Of a DNA stretch of 64,000 nucleotides, positions 8,701 through 17,858 are shown piece after piece. Below the pieces are notes generated by a model. The model searched no databases and was not told the DNA's origin. It worked only from the letters and a program-made list of their open reading frames with translations. The position numbers and the translations under genes are program-made. Numbering within the stretch: the first letter of the stretch is position 1; each line of letters starts with the position of its first letter. Source of the DNA: Saprospiraceae bacterium (GTDB taxonomy: Bacteria > Bacteroidota > Bacteroidia > Chitinophagales > Saprospiraceae); the NCBI GenBank assembly GCA_013214355.1, contig JABSSL010000007.1, positions 1 to 64,000 on the forward strand, given 5' to 3'.

Positions 8701-10002
8701 TTATTTATTTCTAAAAAACACCGATATGGGAACACCTGTGAAATCAAAGTTTTTGCGAAGTTGATTTTCTAAATAATTGCGGTAACTCTCTTTGATGTGT
8801 TTCGGACTATTGCAAAAGAATGCAAAAGCCGGATAATACGTAGGCAACTGCGTTACGTATTTGATTTTTATAAATCGCCCTCTGTAGGCGGGAGGTGGTG
8901 TGCGTTCGATCGCTTCTAGCATTATTTCATTTAGTTCCGAAGTCTTGATCTTCCGTTGGCGGTTTTCATACACCGCTAAAGCAGCCTCGATGGCTTTGAA
9001 GATCCGCTGTTTTTCTAAAACAGAGGTGAAGATGATGGGAACATCATTGAAGGGAGCTAGACGATTGCGAACTTCTTTTTCAAAATCGCGCGCCGTATTG
9101 GTTTCCTTCTCCACTAAGTCCCACTTGTTTACGAGGATTACAACACCTTTGTTGCGTTTTATTGCTAGTCGGAAAATACTAAGATCCTGTGCTTCCACAC
9201 CCGTCTGCGCATCAATTAAAAGCATACAGACATCTGCCTCGTCCAATGCTTTGATGGCGCGCATTACGGAGTAAAATTCCAGGTTCTCATGCACCTTGGC
9301 CTTTTTCCGAATTCCCGCCGTATCAATTAGAAGGAATTCTTTGCCGAATTTATTGTATTTGGAATGTATGGAGTCACGGGTGGTCCCCGCTATATCGGTT
9401 ACAATATTGCGATCTTCGCCGAGAAGGGCATTTGTCAAGGATGACTTGCCGACATTCGGTTGTCCCAAAATAGCGATCTTAGGGGTGTCACTTTCGATTT
9501 CTTCCTCTTCCTCGATCTTCTCCGTGACGGCATCCAGTAGTTCTCCGGTGCCACTTCCGGTGACAGAGGAAAGAAAGTAAGTCTCTTCAAAGCCAAGACT
9601 CCAAAATTCGTTGGCCTCCAATTGTCGCTGATGATTGTCTACTTTATTGACGGCCAGGATCACCTCTTTATCCGATTTCCTCAGTAGTTCTGCTACCTGC
9701 TCATCTAAGTCTGTGATACCTGTGGTCACATCTACCATGAAGATTAAGAGGGTCGCCTCTTCAATCGCAATTCTGACTTGAGATCGAATAGCGGCTTCGA
9801 AAACATCTTCTGAATTTTGTACAAATCCTCCAGTATCGATGACGGTGAAATGCTTTCCATTCCAAAAGCTAGCGCCATATTGTCGATCCCGGGTCACCCC
9901 GCTGGTATCATCAATAATGGCTTGTCTTTCGCCGATGAGGCGATTATATAGGGTGGACTTTCCCACGTTCGGCCTTCCCACTATGGCTACAATATTACCC
10001 AT
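8701..10002 (-). CDS. der: Ribosome-associated GTPase Der (EngA)
   Basis: Essential tandem GTPase that assists maturation of the 50S ribosomal subunit. 433 residues, as expected. Two complete G domains are visible: the first begins IVAIVGRPNVGKSTL (P-loop, residues 4-18), with DTGG and NKVD; the second begins KIAILGQPNVGKSSL near 174, with DTAG and NKWDL. A KH-like C-terminal domain follows. A well-formed promoter lies just upstream, and rfbC-rfbD follow in the same direction, possibly by read-through. Confidence 0.97.
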   Translation of the reverse strand: MGNIVAIVGRPNVGKSTLYNRLIGERQAIIDDTSGVTRDRQYGASFWNGKHFTVIDTGGFVQNSEDVFEAAIRSQVRIAIEEATLLIFMVDVTTGITDLDEQVAELLRKSDKEVILAVNKVDNHQRQLEANEFWSLGFEETYFLSSVTGSGTGELLDAVTEKIEEEEEIESDTPKIAILGQPNVGKSSLTNALLGEDRNIVTDIAGTTRDSIHSKYNKFGKEFLLIDTAGIRKKAKVHENLEFYSVMRAIKALDEADVCMLLIDAQTGVEAQDLSIFRLAIKRNKGVVILVNKWDLVEKETNTARDFEKEVRNRLAPFNDVPIIFTSVLEKQRIFKAIEAALAVYENRQRKIKTSELNEIMLEAIERTPPPAYRGRFIKIKYVTQLPTYYPAFAFFCNSPKHIKESYRNYLENQLRKNFDFTGVPISVFFRNK

Positions 10003-10019
10003 GCTAATGATTTAGAGCG

Positions 10020-10050
10020 CAAAAATACGAAAAGGCTAGGTTGTAGGCAA
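10020..10050 (-). promoter_or_regulatory. Bacteroidota-type promoter for der
   Basis: On the minus strand TTG (10048-10050) is followed by 20 nt and TATTTTTG (10020-10027), matching the -33/-7 pattern of the Bacteroidota housekeeping sigma factor. The der start codon is 18 bp downstream. Confidence 0.7.
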
Positions 10051-10150
10051 TTTTTGCTTAAAAGTGACGCGTTTATCTGCACTTAGATTCAAGCTGTAAT
10101 TTTATACCTAAACCCTTATCTTGCCTTTGAAACCTAAAAATTGAAAATGT

Positions 10151-12184
10151 ATGAGACCTTTAATCCTAATGATGGCCCTAGCCATCACCTTGCCTGTATT
10201 AGCCCAGAATACAGAAAACAGCACCTGGAAGGTACCTGCCACCAACATTGATCCTGCCAATTATTATGGGGTGACCTGCGCTAACGGAATGATTGGTTTG
10301 GTTTCTTCTCCAAATCCAATGGAAGTGAGTGCAGTCGTACTCAATGGAGTGTATGATTATTACCAAAGAGGGCGAGTATCCAATATCCTCAAGGCTTTTA
10401 ACCATGTAAATATGTGGATGAATGTGGATGACCAACGTCTGGATCGATCCAATATCAGCAACTTTGCTCAAACCTTGGATATGAAAGAAGCGGCTTTGGT
10501 AACCACCTTTGATTATGGGGATAAACTAAGTGTCAAACACTCCTTAATGGCGCTGCGGCATTTGCCCTATACTGCTATGTCGATCGTTGAAGTGACTGCC
10601 AAAGAAGACTTGGAGATCACAGCTGCTAGTGTCATTCAGGCCCCCAATCACCTGAAAGATGTGCGGAATTATTATAGCGAGATCGATCGCCCACATGTGA
10701 AAATTCCGTTGCTGACCTCGGTTGCGGAGAGCCCTTCCGGTAAGCATAAGGTAGCTGCTTCGAACAGCTTTATTTTTCCGGAGCCTCATGGCAGTGAACC
10801 TCAACTGATACACGAAGATTGGGATTATGATATGCATTTGGCCAAATTTCGTAAGTCACTCAAGGCAGGAACCACGTATCGGTTTTGTGTGGTAGCGTCC
10901 ACTACCTCCACTGAACAGTACGAAGACCCCCACAATGAAGCAGAGCGCTTGACCATTTTTGCGGCTTTGGAGGGGAGTGATCGACTCTTGAAGAGACATC
11001 GTCAAGCCTGGGAAGAATTGTGGGAAAGTGACATCATTATTGAAGGAGATGATCAAGCCCAGAGAGATGTGCGTTTTGCCGTTTACCATTTGTACTCCTT
11101 TGCCCGGGCGGGGACAGCATACAGCCTTTCTCCGATGGGGCTGTCCGGCTTAGGGTATAACGGGCACGTCTTCTGGGATACAGAGATCTGGATGTATCCG
11201 CCGCTATTGGTACTACAGCCGGATATTGCTAGATCGATTCTTGAATATCGATTTGAGCGCTTGGAAGCAGCCAAACAGAATGCTTTTGCGCATGGCTACC
11301 AGGGGGCAATGTATCCCTGGGAGTCAGCGGGCGATGGGTCAGAAGATACTCCAGTCTGGGCTTTGACTGGACCCTTCCAGCACCATATCAGTGGGGACAT
11401 TGCCTGGGCTTGCTGGAAATATTATCAGGTAACCAAGGACAAAGACTGGCTAAAGACTCGAGGATATCCGATCCTGGAGGCGGTAGCTGATTTCTGGGTA
11501 AGCCGGGTGGAACCCAATGAGAAAGGGACCTACGATATCAAGAATGTGATCGGGGCTAACGAATGGGAGGAAAATATTGACAATAATGCCTATACCAATG
11601 GAATGGCAATCACCTGCCTACGGGATGCAGTGGCAGCTGCAGAGGAGTTAGGACTAGAGCCCGATCCAGCTTGGAGTCAAGTGGCGAATAACATTCCGAT
11701 TCTGAAATTCCCAGATGGCACAACTCGAGAAAATGCTACCTACGATGGCCAGATGATTAAGCAAGCGGATGTCAACTTACTAGCTTTCCCGATGAAGATT
11801 GTTTCGGAAGAAAGTCAGATTCGAAAAGACCTCGCCTATTACGAAAAACGCATGTCTCCTAATGGCCCAGCGATGGGATTCTCTGTTTTGGGCACTTTAT
11901 ACGGCCGTCTGGGCGAAGCGGAGAAGGCGCATCAGTACTTTATTCGAAGCTACAAGCCGAATGAAGTGCCACCTTTTGGCGTGATTTCGGAGACGGCTGG
12001 CGGAACGAATCCTTACTTTGCTACTGGGGCCGGTGGGATGCTTCAATCTGTACTTTTTGGATTAGGAGGTTTGGATATTGGGAACACTGGAATCGAACAG
12101 CAAAAAACTCGTCTGCCGTCTAAGTGGAAGTCCTTGACAATGAAAGGGTTGGGAGTAGAAAAAAAGACCTTTAGTGTGAAGTGA
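10151..12184 (+). CDS. Exported glycoside hydrolase family 65-like enzyme
   Basis: 677 residues with a signal peptide (MRPLILMMALAITLPVLAQ), so probably periplasmic. GH65 enzymes hydrolyse or phosphorolyse alpha-glucosides such as trehalose, maltose, kojibiose or glucosylgalactosyl units. The (alpha/alpha)6 core is recognised by GHVFWDTEIWMYPPLL near residue 337 and by ANEWEENIDNNAYTN near 467. The first Glu of EWEEN corresponds to the usual general acid of GPDEYH-type motifs. Export argues for hydrolysis over phosphorolysis (inference). The substrate cannot be told. It stands divergent from der. Confidence 0.85.
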   Translation: MRPLILMMALAITLPVLAQNTENSTWKVPATNIDPANYYGVTCANGMIGLVSSPNPMEVSAVVLNGVYDYYQRGRVSNILKAFNHVNMWMNVDDQRLDRSNISNFAQTLDMKEAALVTTFDYGDKLSVKHSLMALRHLPYTAMSIVEVTAKEDLEITAASVIQAPNHLKDVRNYYSEIDRPHVKIPLLTSVAESPSGKHKVAASNSFIFPEPHGSEPQLIHEDWDYDMHLAKFRKSLKAGTTYRFCVVASTTSTEQYEDPHNEAERLTIFAALEGSDRLLKRHRQAWEELWESDIIIEGDDQAQRDVRFAVYHLYSFARAGTAYSLSPMGLSGLGYNGHVFWDTEIWMYPPLLVLQPDIARSILEYRFERLEAAKQNAFAHGYQGAMYPWESAGDGSEDTPVWALTGPFQHHISGDIAWACWKYYQVTKDKDWLKTRGYPILEAVADFWVSRVEPNEKGTYDIKNVIGANEWEENIDNNAYTNGMAITCLRDAVAAAEELGLEPDPAWSQVANNIPILKFPDGTTRENATYDGQMIKQADVNLLAFPMKIVSEESQIRKDLAYYEKRMSPNGPAMGFSVLGTLYGRLGEAEKAHQYFIRSYKPNEVPPFGVISETAGGTNPYFATGAGGMLQSVLFGLGGLDIGNTGIEQQKTRLPSKWKSLTMKGLGVEKKTFSVK

Positions 12185-12253
12185 TATAAAGGAGGAAAAA
12201 GGAACTAAAACTCAGAAATATACGTTGATATTTATAGGGCGTCTACATTTGGA

Positions 12254-12267
12254 AAGGGGCGCCCCTT
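12254..12267. other. Perfect 14-bp GC palindrome
   Basis: AAGGGGCGCCCCTT lies between the GH65 gene and the OmpA-domain gene, upstream of the chosen ATG at 12309. It could be a weak hairpin or a protein-binding site. No T-run follows, so a terminator is doubtful. Confidence 0.4.
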
Positions 12268-12308
12268 CCTTCACTGCAACCACTATTTCTAAATACAAAC
12301 CCTCTTGT

Positions 12309-14561
12309 ATGATCATACTCAAACCCGCGCTCCAATCCGTCGTACGGATTAATCTTTTCTTATTCCTTGCCATCAACTTTACCTTTGCTCAACCCTCTGC
12401 CATCTTTAATCTATATTTTGATCTGAACCAGGATGAGCTGACCGGAGAGGCTACCCAACAGTTATACCAAGCGGTTGAGCAGCTAGCCAAGCTCCAAGCC
12501 TATCGAGCCGTGTTAATTGGCCATACCGATCAGCAAGGTAGTCTATCCTATAACCAGGATCTGTCTGAACGCCGAGCTGAAACCGTAAAAGCCTTTCTGA
12601 TTGAAAATGGTTTTATAGCTGAACAAGTAGAATATTCAGGTAAAGCCTTTTTGGATTTGATGGTTGATCAGGAAAACGAAGCCGCCTATGCGAAAAATCG
12701 AAGGGTTTCGGTAATTTTTGAGCAGGACTATCGAAATGTACCCTCCAACTATTACTACCTGTCTGCTCAGCAGTCTACTTCTATCAAGGATGCTAGATCT
12801 GGCACTCAAATTGAGATTCCGGAAGATGCTTTTGCTACTGTGGATGGAGAGACTTATGAAGGTGAGGTGGTATTGATGTACAGGGAGTTTCGAGACTTTG
12901 CCGATTTCATGGCTACGGATTTACCAATGAATTTTGACGGAGGGGAACGGGGTCAATACTATTTCAATTCCACCGGGATGTTTGAAATGAGAGCTTTTGA
13001 TCAGGAAGGGAATAATTTGACTTTACAAGAGGGGAAATCAGTCGGTATGGCCTATTCTCAATCACAATTAGCCGCTGGTTCACAGGTGTGGCAGTTCGAT
13101 GATGATGAGAATCGTTGGCGGAATGGAGAAGATGAAGTGGCCTTTACTGGTGAAGTAGAAAAAGTAACGGTACCTGTAGACACGATTGATAGATTATTGG
13201 ATAGCCTTTTTCTTGGCGTACATCCTGAAATGGCTATGCAATCTGATGCATTTCTAGAACAACTGAGCACTGCCTATGAGCAGATTCCTGAAATTATAAG
13301 TTCTACCGAAGCTTACCGTAATGGCTATTCACCGCTGCTAGATGGGAATGGCTTCAGAACTAGGTTCCGTGGGAGAAATGTGAGGGAGGTATATGCTGGG
13401 ACACATTATGTAGGACATTTGGATTCGTCAGAGGTGTATGATAATCCAAAGTACTATAACATCAGTGTCTCAGAAATAGAGGAGACACCTTCAGCTCACA
13501 TTGTCAAAATTGAAGACATTAGTGGAGAGAATCCCGAATGGGCGGCTCTGGCTGGAATCGCTTGGAAGATTCGCAAAAAGGATCTGAAGGCTAAGAAACT
13601 GAATAAAGAAAAGCTACTAGCGAAATTTGCTGACATTCGCGTATCTCATCAAAAGCGTATGCGACATTTTCGCGTACAGCTGAAGAGCGGTAACAAAATC
13701 ATCTCTCTCCCCCTTACCTTAACCAAGTTGAATGGAGAGCAGGCAAATCGCAAGGAGAGAGAATTGGCCTTTAACCAGTATCGAAAAGATCTTCGGGTTA
13801 GACGGAAGGCCTTTGACCAGGAAATCAAAGAACGATCAGAGGAATTAAACTACTATTTAACGGCCTTGACCCTATTGCTCCCCAAGGATTTAGGCTTAGA
13901 TAAGATGCAGCTTTCCTTTATGGAAATTGCAACTTCTGTACACTATATCCATTTGAGGGAATCTAGAATGAAGCGCTTCTACACAGATGTAGCAGGTAGA
14001 GATCCGATGCGATTGGGTGGCCGTTCCTTCCTAGTAGGACAGGCAGATTATTTGAATAAGCATTTTTTGAATCGCTCTATTTCTAAGGAAGAATGGATCG
14101 GATTGTTGAAAGGATTTGATCCACGAGTTGCTTATGATGAAGTGACATATGTTACTACTTACAAAGAGTTAGGAAATCCTGTTCCACGTTTCAATATCAG
14201 TACACTAGGTGTATTCAATTTTGACGTATTGAAGCGCTTTAAGGAGGAACAAGAGCTTATGGCGAAGTTCAAAGACGAAGCCGGTCAAGCTATTGATTTT
14301 GCGCGAGTGGAAGTGATCAATCATCGCTTGAATGGACTGCTACGCTACAAAAAGGGAAAGATTCATTTAGATGTAAAATCACCAAGCACGCTGGTAGTCT
14401 ATGCCAGAGATGGTCGCGTTTTCTATCTCAAAGCAAAAGACTTGATGAAGTTGGATCTCCGGAATAGAGAGACCTACGCTTTTACAGTTATGGATCTAGG
14501 GGACTATCGATCCAAACCATCCTTGTTTAGAGAATTATTGAGCTACAGTGGAAACGGATAA
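12309..14561 (+). CDS. Large OmpA-domain protein of unknown function
   Basis: 750 residues from the ATG at 12309, which begins a good signal peptide (LFLFLAINFTFAQ); the frame stays open to an upstream TTG at 12225 that adds only an unlikely leader. Residues about 30-140 form an OmpA/MotB-like peptidoglycan-binding domain (FDLNQDELTGEA, GHTDQQGSLSYN, LSERRAETVKAFL, KNRRVSVIF). The remaining 600 residues are not recognised. They are hydrophilic and rich in charged residues, with no membrane span. The OmpA domain is at the N-terminus, unlike most OmpA proteins, where it is at the C-terminus. A strong terminator follows. Confidence 0.8.
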   Translation: MIILKPALQSVVRINLFLFLAINFTFAQPSAIFNLYFDLNQDELTGEATQQLYQAVEQLAKLQAYRAVLIGHTDQQGSLSYNQDLSERRAETVKAFLIENGFIAEQVEYSGKAFLDLMVDQENEAAYAKNRRVSVIFEQDYRNVPSNYYYLSAQQSTSIKDARSGTQIEIPEDAFATVDGETYEGEVVLMYREFRDFADFMATDLPMNFDGGERGQYYFNSTGMFEMRAFDQEGNNLTLQEGKSVGMAYSQSQLAAGSQVWQFDDDENRWRNGEDEVAFTGEVEKVTVPVDTIDRLLDSLFLGVHPEMAMQSDAFLEQLSTAYEQIPEIISSTEAYRNGYSPLLDGNGFRTRFRGRNVREVYAGTHYVGHLDSSEVYDNPKYYNISVSEIEETPSAHIVKIEDISGENPEWAALAGIAWKIRKKDLKAKKLNKEKLLAKFADIRVSHQKRMRHFRVQLKSGNKIISLPLTLTKLNGEQANRKERELAFNQYRKDLRVRRKAFDQEIKERSEELNYYLTALTLLLPKDLGLDKMQLSFMEIATSVHYIHLRESRMKRFYTDVAGRDPMRLGGRSFLVGQADYLNKHFLNRSISKEEWIGLLKGFDPRVAYDEVTYVTTYKELGNPVPRFNISTLGVFNFDVLKRFKEEQELMAKFKDEAGQAIDFARVEVINHRLNGLLRYKKGKIHLDVKSPSTLVVYARDGRVFYLKAKDLMKLDLRNRETYAFTVMDLGDYRSKPSLFRELLSYSGNG

Positions 14562-14588
14562 TAGTAAAGAGATCCGCTAATCCCGAAT

Positions 14589-14622
14589 GGGTAGATCAAA
14601 ACTGTATCTGATCTACCCGTTT
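14589..14622 (+). terminator. Intrinsic terminator after the OmpA-domain gene
   Basis: Perfect 10-bp stem GGGTAGATCA (14589-14598) / TGATCTACCC (14609-14618), 10-nt loop, then GTTTTC. It lies 27 bp after the stop codon. Confidence 0.8.
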
Positions 14623-14731
14623 TCATTTGTTGGAGAATCCCCGATAAGGGAAAAACAGAAAAGAGGGTAATCCTAAACAAACTTCCTTAAATTCGCGGGG
14701 AATTACATTATTAATCAAATCACCGGTGTTT

Positions 14732-16057
14732 ATGAGGATTCTGTTTTTTTGCTTAGTGCTGGCAGGTCTGACGACGATGGGGTGCGAAAGTACTAATCCC
14801 AATTTTCAGGAAGAAGTAGCTGATCCAGCTTTTTTCCATCGTTCCATGAAGCAATTGACGGATGTCATCGTTCATGATATCTTTTCCCCTCCCGTAGCCA
14901 GTCGGATTTATGCCTATCCCTCGATCGCCGCCTATGAAATTGCGGCAAAAGGAGATAGCTCCTACCAAAGCCTAGTTGGCCAATTAACTGATCTAGATGC
15001 ATTGCCTCAACCCGAGGCGGATCAAGTGTACTGCTTTCCACTGGCTAGTGTTCATGCTTTCCTTTCCGTTGGAAAAGAATTGATCTTTTCGGTAGATAGT
15101 ATTTCTGCCTTTCAAGACAAGATTTATCAAGAGTTTCAGGCGGCCAAGATACCTAAGGCGGTCTATCGTCGATCCCTAGCATATGGAGATGCAGTGGCAT
15201 CGGCTATCATGGAGTGGGCCAAGAAGGATATGTATAATGAAACCAGAACTTATCCAAAATTTTCTATTCTAGATGAGCCCGCTCGCTGGCAACCTACACC
15301 GCCAGATTATATGGATGGTATTGAACCCCATTGGCGAGAGATTCGCCCCTTCGTAATTGATTCGGCCCAACAATTTTCTCCACCACCTCCCACCCCTTAC
15401 GATATGGATGAAAACAGCCTCTTCTATGAAGAGCTGATAGAGGTTTATACGGCCTTAAATGAGGAGAAAGAGGAACGTTTGGCTATCGCTGAGTTCTGGG
15501 ATTGTAATCCCTACGTTTCTCACCATACGGGGCATGTGATGTTTGCGACGAAAAAGATCACGCCGGGCGGGCATTGGATCGGTATTGCAAAGCTAGCTTG
15601 TGAGAAAAAGCAAACCGATTTCTTGCAGACTATTGAAGCTTATACCTTGACATCAATAGCCTTAGCCGATGCTTTCATTAGCTGTTGGGATGAAAAATAT
15701 CGAAGCAATTTAATTCGCCCTGAAACAGTGATCAATCGTCATTTGGATGAAGACTGGGCACCTGCTTTGCAGACTCCTCCTTTTCCCGAATACACCAGTG
15801 GTCACAGCGTAATTTCTAGAGCTGCTGCCATCGCATTAACCTCCTTGTTTGGAGATAATTTTGCTTTTGATGATACAACGGAAGAGGAGTATGGACTACC
15901 CATGCGCTCCTTCACTTCTTTCAAACACGCATCGGAGGAAGCTGCCGTTAGTCGTTTGTATGGAGGAATTCACTACCGGCCAGCCATTGACAATGGAGTA
16001 TCACAAGGTGAAAAAGTCGGCAAATTTATTGTCGCAAATTTGAAATTGAAACAGTAA
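14732..16057 (+). CDS. Vanadium haloperoxidase / PAP2-like lipoprotein
   Basis: About 441 residues. The ATG at 14732 is preferred to the GTG at 14726. The signal peptide ends with a lipobox (LTTMGC), so the mature protein is a lipoprotein. The phosphatase/haloperoxidase fold is shown by the anion-binding residues: Lys/Arg in EKYRSNLIRPETV near residue 325, PEYTSGHSVISR near 350 (the PSGH-type motif), and RLYGGIHYRPAID near 408 with the catalytic His. Proteins of this kind in Bacteroidota are annotated as vanadium-dependent haloperoxidases but may be acid phosphatases; the sequence alone does not decide. The next gene is a SLC13 carrier. Confidence 0.8.
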   Translation: MRILFFCLVLAGLTTMGCESTNPNFQEEVADPAFFHRSMKQLTDVIVHDIFSPPVASRIYAYPSIAAYEIAAKGDSSYQSLVGQLTDLDALPQPEADQVYCFPLASVHAFLSVGKELIFSVDSISAFQDKIYQEFQAAKIPKAVYRRSLAYGDAVASAIMEWAKKDMYNETRTYPKFSILDEPARWQPTPPDYMDGIEPHWREIRPFVIDSAQQFSPPPPTPYDMDENSLFYEELIEVYTALNEEKEERLAIAEFWDCNPYVSHHTGHVMFATKKITPGGHWIGIAKLACEKKQTDFLQTIEAYTLTSIALADAFISCWDEKYRSNLIRPETVINRHLDEDWAPALQTPPFPEYTSGHSVISRAAAIALTSLFGDNFAFDDTTEEEYGLPMRSFTSFKHASEEAAVSRLYGGIHYRPAIDNGVSQGEKVGKFIVANLKLKQ

Positions 16058-16067
16058 ACCTAAAGGT

Positions 16068-16144
16068 GGAAGTGGGAAATTGGAAAGCGGAAAATCTAAT
16101 ACCTGCCTTAATTTCCGAGTTCCCACTTTCGAATTCCCACTTCG
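16068..16144. repeat. GGAA-rich hairpin repeat, copy 1
   Basis: The left arm, beginning GGAAGTGGGAAATTGGAAAG near 16068, is mirrored by a right arm at 16110-16144 whose complement reads GAAGTGGGAATTCGAAAG. Related sequences occur at 23989-24064 and 52463-52560, also between genes. This looks like a dispersed intergenic repeat able to fold on either strand. Confidence 0.6.
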
Positions 16145-16149
16145 AATAA

Positions 16150-17595
16150 ATGCAATTGCAAAAAATTGGCCTTTTTCTCGGGCCTTTCCTGTTTATTCTT
16201 CTATTACTCCTTCCTGTTCCTAGTGGCTTGGCGCCGGTAGCATGGCGAGCTATAGCGATGGGAGCCTTTATGTTGGTGTGGTGGATAACGGAGGCGGTAC
16301 CCTTGCCAGTTACTGCACTATTGCCAATGGTCTTAATTCCTTTGCTAGGAATTAGTGATATGAAAACGGCAACCGCACCCTATGCAAATCCCATCGTCTT
16401 TTTATTTATGGGAGGATTCATGATTGCTATTGCAATGGAACGGTGGAATTTACATCGGCGGATTGCCTTGAATATTGTCAGAATTACCGGAACCAATGCC
16501 AATCGGATTGTACTTGGATTCTTGCTGGCAACGGGTGGCCTAAGTATGTGGATCAGTAATACCGCTACCACGGTGATGATGTTGCCCATCGCTGCATCCG
16601 TGATCGACCTGCTCACTAAAGGAGACGCAAAGGGAGAATACAGTCCAAAGCAGATCCGCAACTTTGCCCTGACGCTATTGCTGGGAATTGCCTATGCTGC
16701 CAATGTCGGTGGGACCGCTACGATTATTGGGACTCCACCAACTGTAGTGTTTGTTGGATTCATGAAGGATACCTATGGTGTGGAAGTAAGTTTTGCTAAA
16801 TGGTTGGTCCTTGGCTTGCCCTTTGCAGCTTTCATGATTGCCATCATTTATTGGGTTTTGGTCAAATTGTTATACCCAAATCATATGGGGCAATTCGGGC
16901 ATGCACAGCAATTGATCCGGGACGAGCTAGCCCGTTTGGGGAAGTTGACGAAAGGGGAAAAGAGAATTTTGGTCATCTTTATCAGTACGGCCTTGGCCTG
17001 GATTGTACGGCAACCTTTGGATAATTTACTACCAGGGATCTCAATCAGCGATACCCTTATTGCCATGGCGGCTACGATCTGCCTGTTTGTGGTGCCGGTA
17101 AATTTTGCAGCGGGAAAGTTTGTTTTAGATTGGAAGGATACAGAACGTCTACCCTGGGGGATTCTGCTTCTATTTGGAGGGGGATTGAGTTTGGCGGGGG
17201 CCTTGCAACGAACTGGTTTGATTGATTTGGTCGGGCAGCAGTTTGAAGCTGCTTCTGCGACGGCCTTTTGGATTCTGCTAGGACTAACAGCCGTTTCTCT
17301 ATTTCTGACGGAGGTTATGTCCAATTTGGCATTGGTCGTGGTATTTCTTCCTGTAGTGGGGGGAATTGCTATGGGGTTAGAGGCGGATCCGATTTTATAC
17401 TGTATCCCGGTTACGCTCGCGGCGAGTTGCGCTTTTATGCTGCCAATGTCAACGCCTCCTAATGCAATTGTCTTTGCTAGTGGTCATTTAAGGATCCCTG
17501 AGATGATGAAGGCTGGCATTGTTCTCAATACCATTGTGATCCTTTTGATTGCCCTCATGGCGAAGTACTTAATGCCGATACTTTTCGCGACTTGA
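16150..17595 (+). CDS. SLC13/DASS family sodium-coupled anion carrier
   Basis: 481 residues, almost entirely hydrophobic, with about 11-12 membrane spans. The two SNT-type substrate/sodium motifs of the family are visible: ISNTATTVMMLP near residue 135 in the first half, and the second-half counterpart around MSNLALVVVFLPV near 390 with MPMSTPPNAIVFASG near 430. Family members import dicarboxylates, citrate or sulfate with sodium. The neighbour is an unlinked phosphatase-like lipoprotein, so the substrate is open. The 3' end overlaps the convergent small gene 17569-17781 by 27 bp. Confidence 0.88.
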   Translation: MQLQKIGLFLGPFLFILLLLLPVPSGLAPVAWRAIAMGAFMLVWWITEAVPLPVTALLPMVLIPLLGISDMKTATAPYANPIVFLFMGGFMIAIAMERWNLHRRIALNIVRITGTNANRIVLGFLLATGGLSMWISNTATTVMMLPIAASVIDLLTKGDAKGEYSPKQIRNFALTLLLGIAYAANVGGTATIIGTPPTVVFVGFMKDTYGVEVSFAKWLVLGLPFAAFMIAIIYWVLVKLLYPNHMGQFGHAQQLIRDELARLGKLTKGEKRILVIFISTALAWIVRQPLDNLLPGISISDTLIAMAATICLFVVPVNFAAGKFVLDWKDTERLPWGILLLFGGGLSLAGALQRTGLIDLVGQQFEAASATAFWILLGLTAVSLFLTEVMSNLALVVVFLPVVGGIAMGLEADPILYCIPVTLAASCAFMLPMSTPPNAIVFASGHLRIPEMMKAGIVLNTIVILLIALMAKYLMPILFAT

Positions 17596-17781
17596 TCCCG
17601 TCCGATATGTAGCTTTCTTTAGCATAAACCAAACGAACGGGCTAAGTAGTAAGGCAAAGAGGAAAAAATATTCGGTATTCTGCTTCTGGATGAGCACCTC
17701 ATCATAAAATACTACTGTGAAGCCCAAAATAATGGAGACGAGTAGTATAGATAGTAAAAATGCCAGGAGATATAATTTCAT
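17569..17781 (-). CDS. Small two-span membrane protein
   Basis: 70 residues with two hydrophobic segments (about 3-25 and 38-55) and a basic C-terminal tail (KKATYRTGSSREKYRH). No family recognised. It is convergent with, and overlaps, the SLC13 gene by 27 bp. The gene density and clean hydrophobic pattern make it likely to be real, though codon evidence was not computed. Confidence 0.5.
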   Translation of the reverse strand: MKLYLLAFLLSILLVSIILGFTVVFYDEVLIQKQNTEYFFLFALLLSPFVWFMLKKATYRTGSSREKYRH

Positions 17782-17808
17782 AAGTTATTGTCTTAGACCA
17801 TGAACTGA

Positions 17809-17843
17809 TTACAAAGGCTACTCAATAAAGGTAGCCTTTGTAA
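17809..17843. terminator. Bidirectional hairpin terminator
   Basis: Perfect 12-bp stem TTACAAAGGCTA (17809-17820) / TAGCCTTTGTAA (17832-17843) with an 11-nt loop, just past the stop codon of the minus-strand lipoprotein gene at 17859. Confidence 0.75.
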
Positions 17844-17858
17844 TATACACTTTAGAAA

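Noticed and set aside
10544-11274. Minus-strand frames inside the GH65 gene
   Set aside because: All lie within a strongly supported glycoside hydrolase and show no independent signals.
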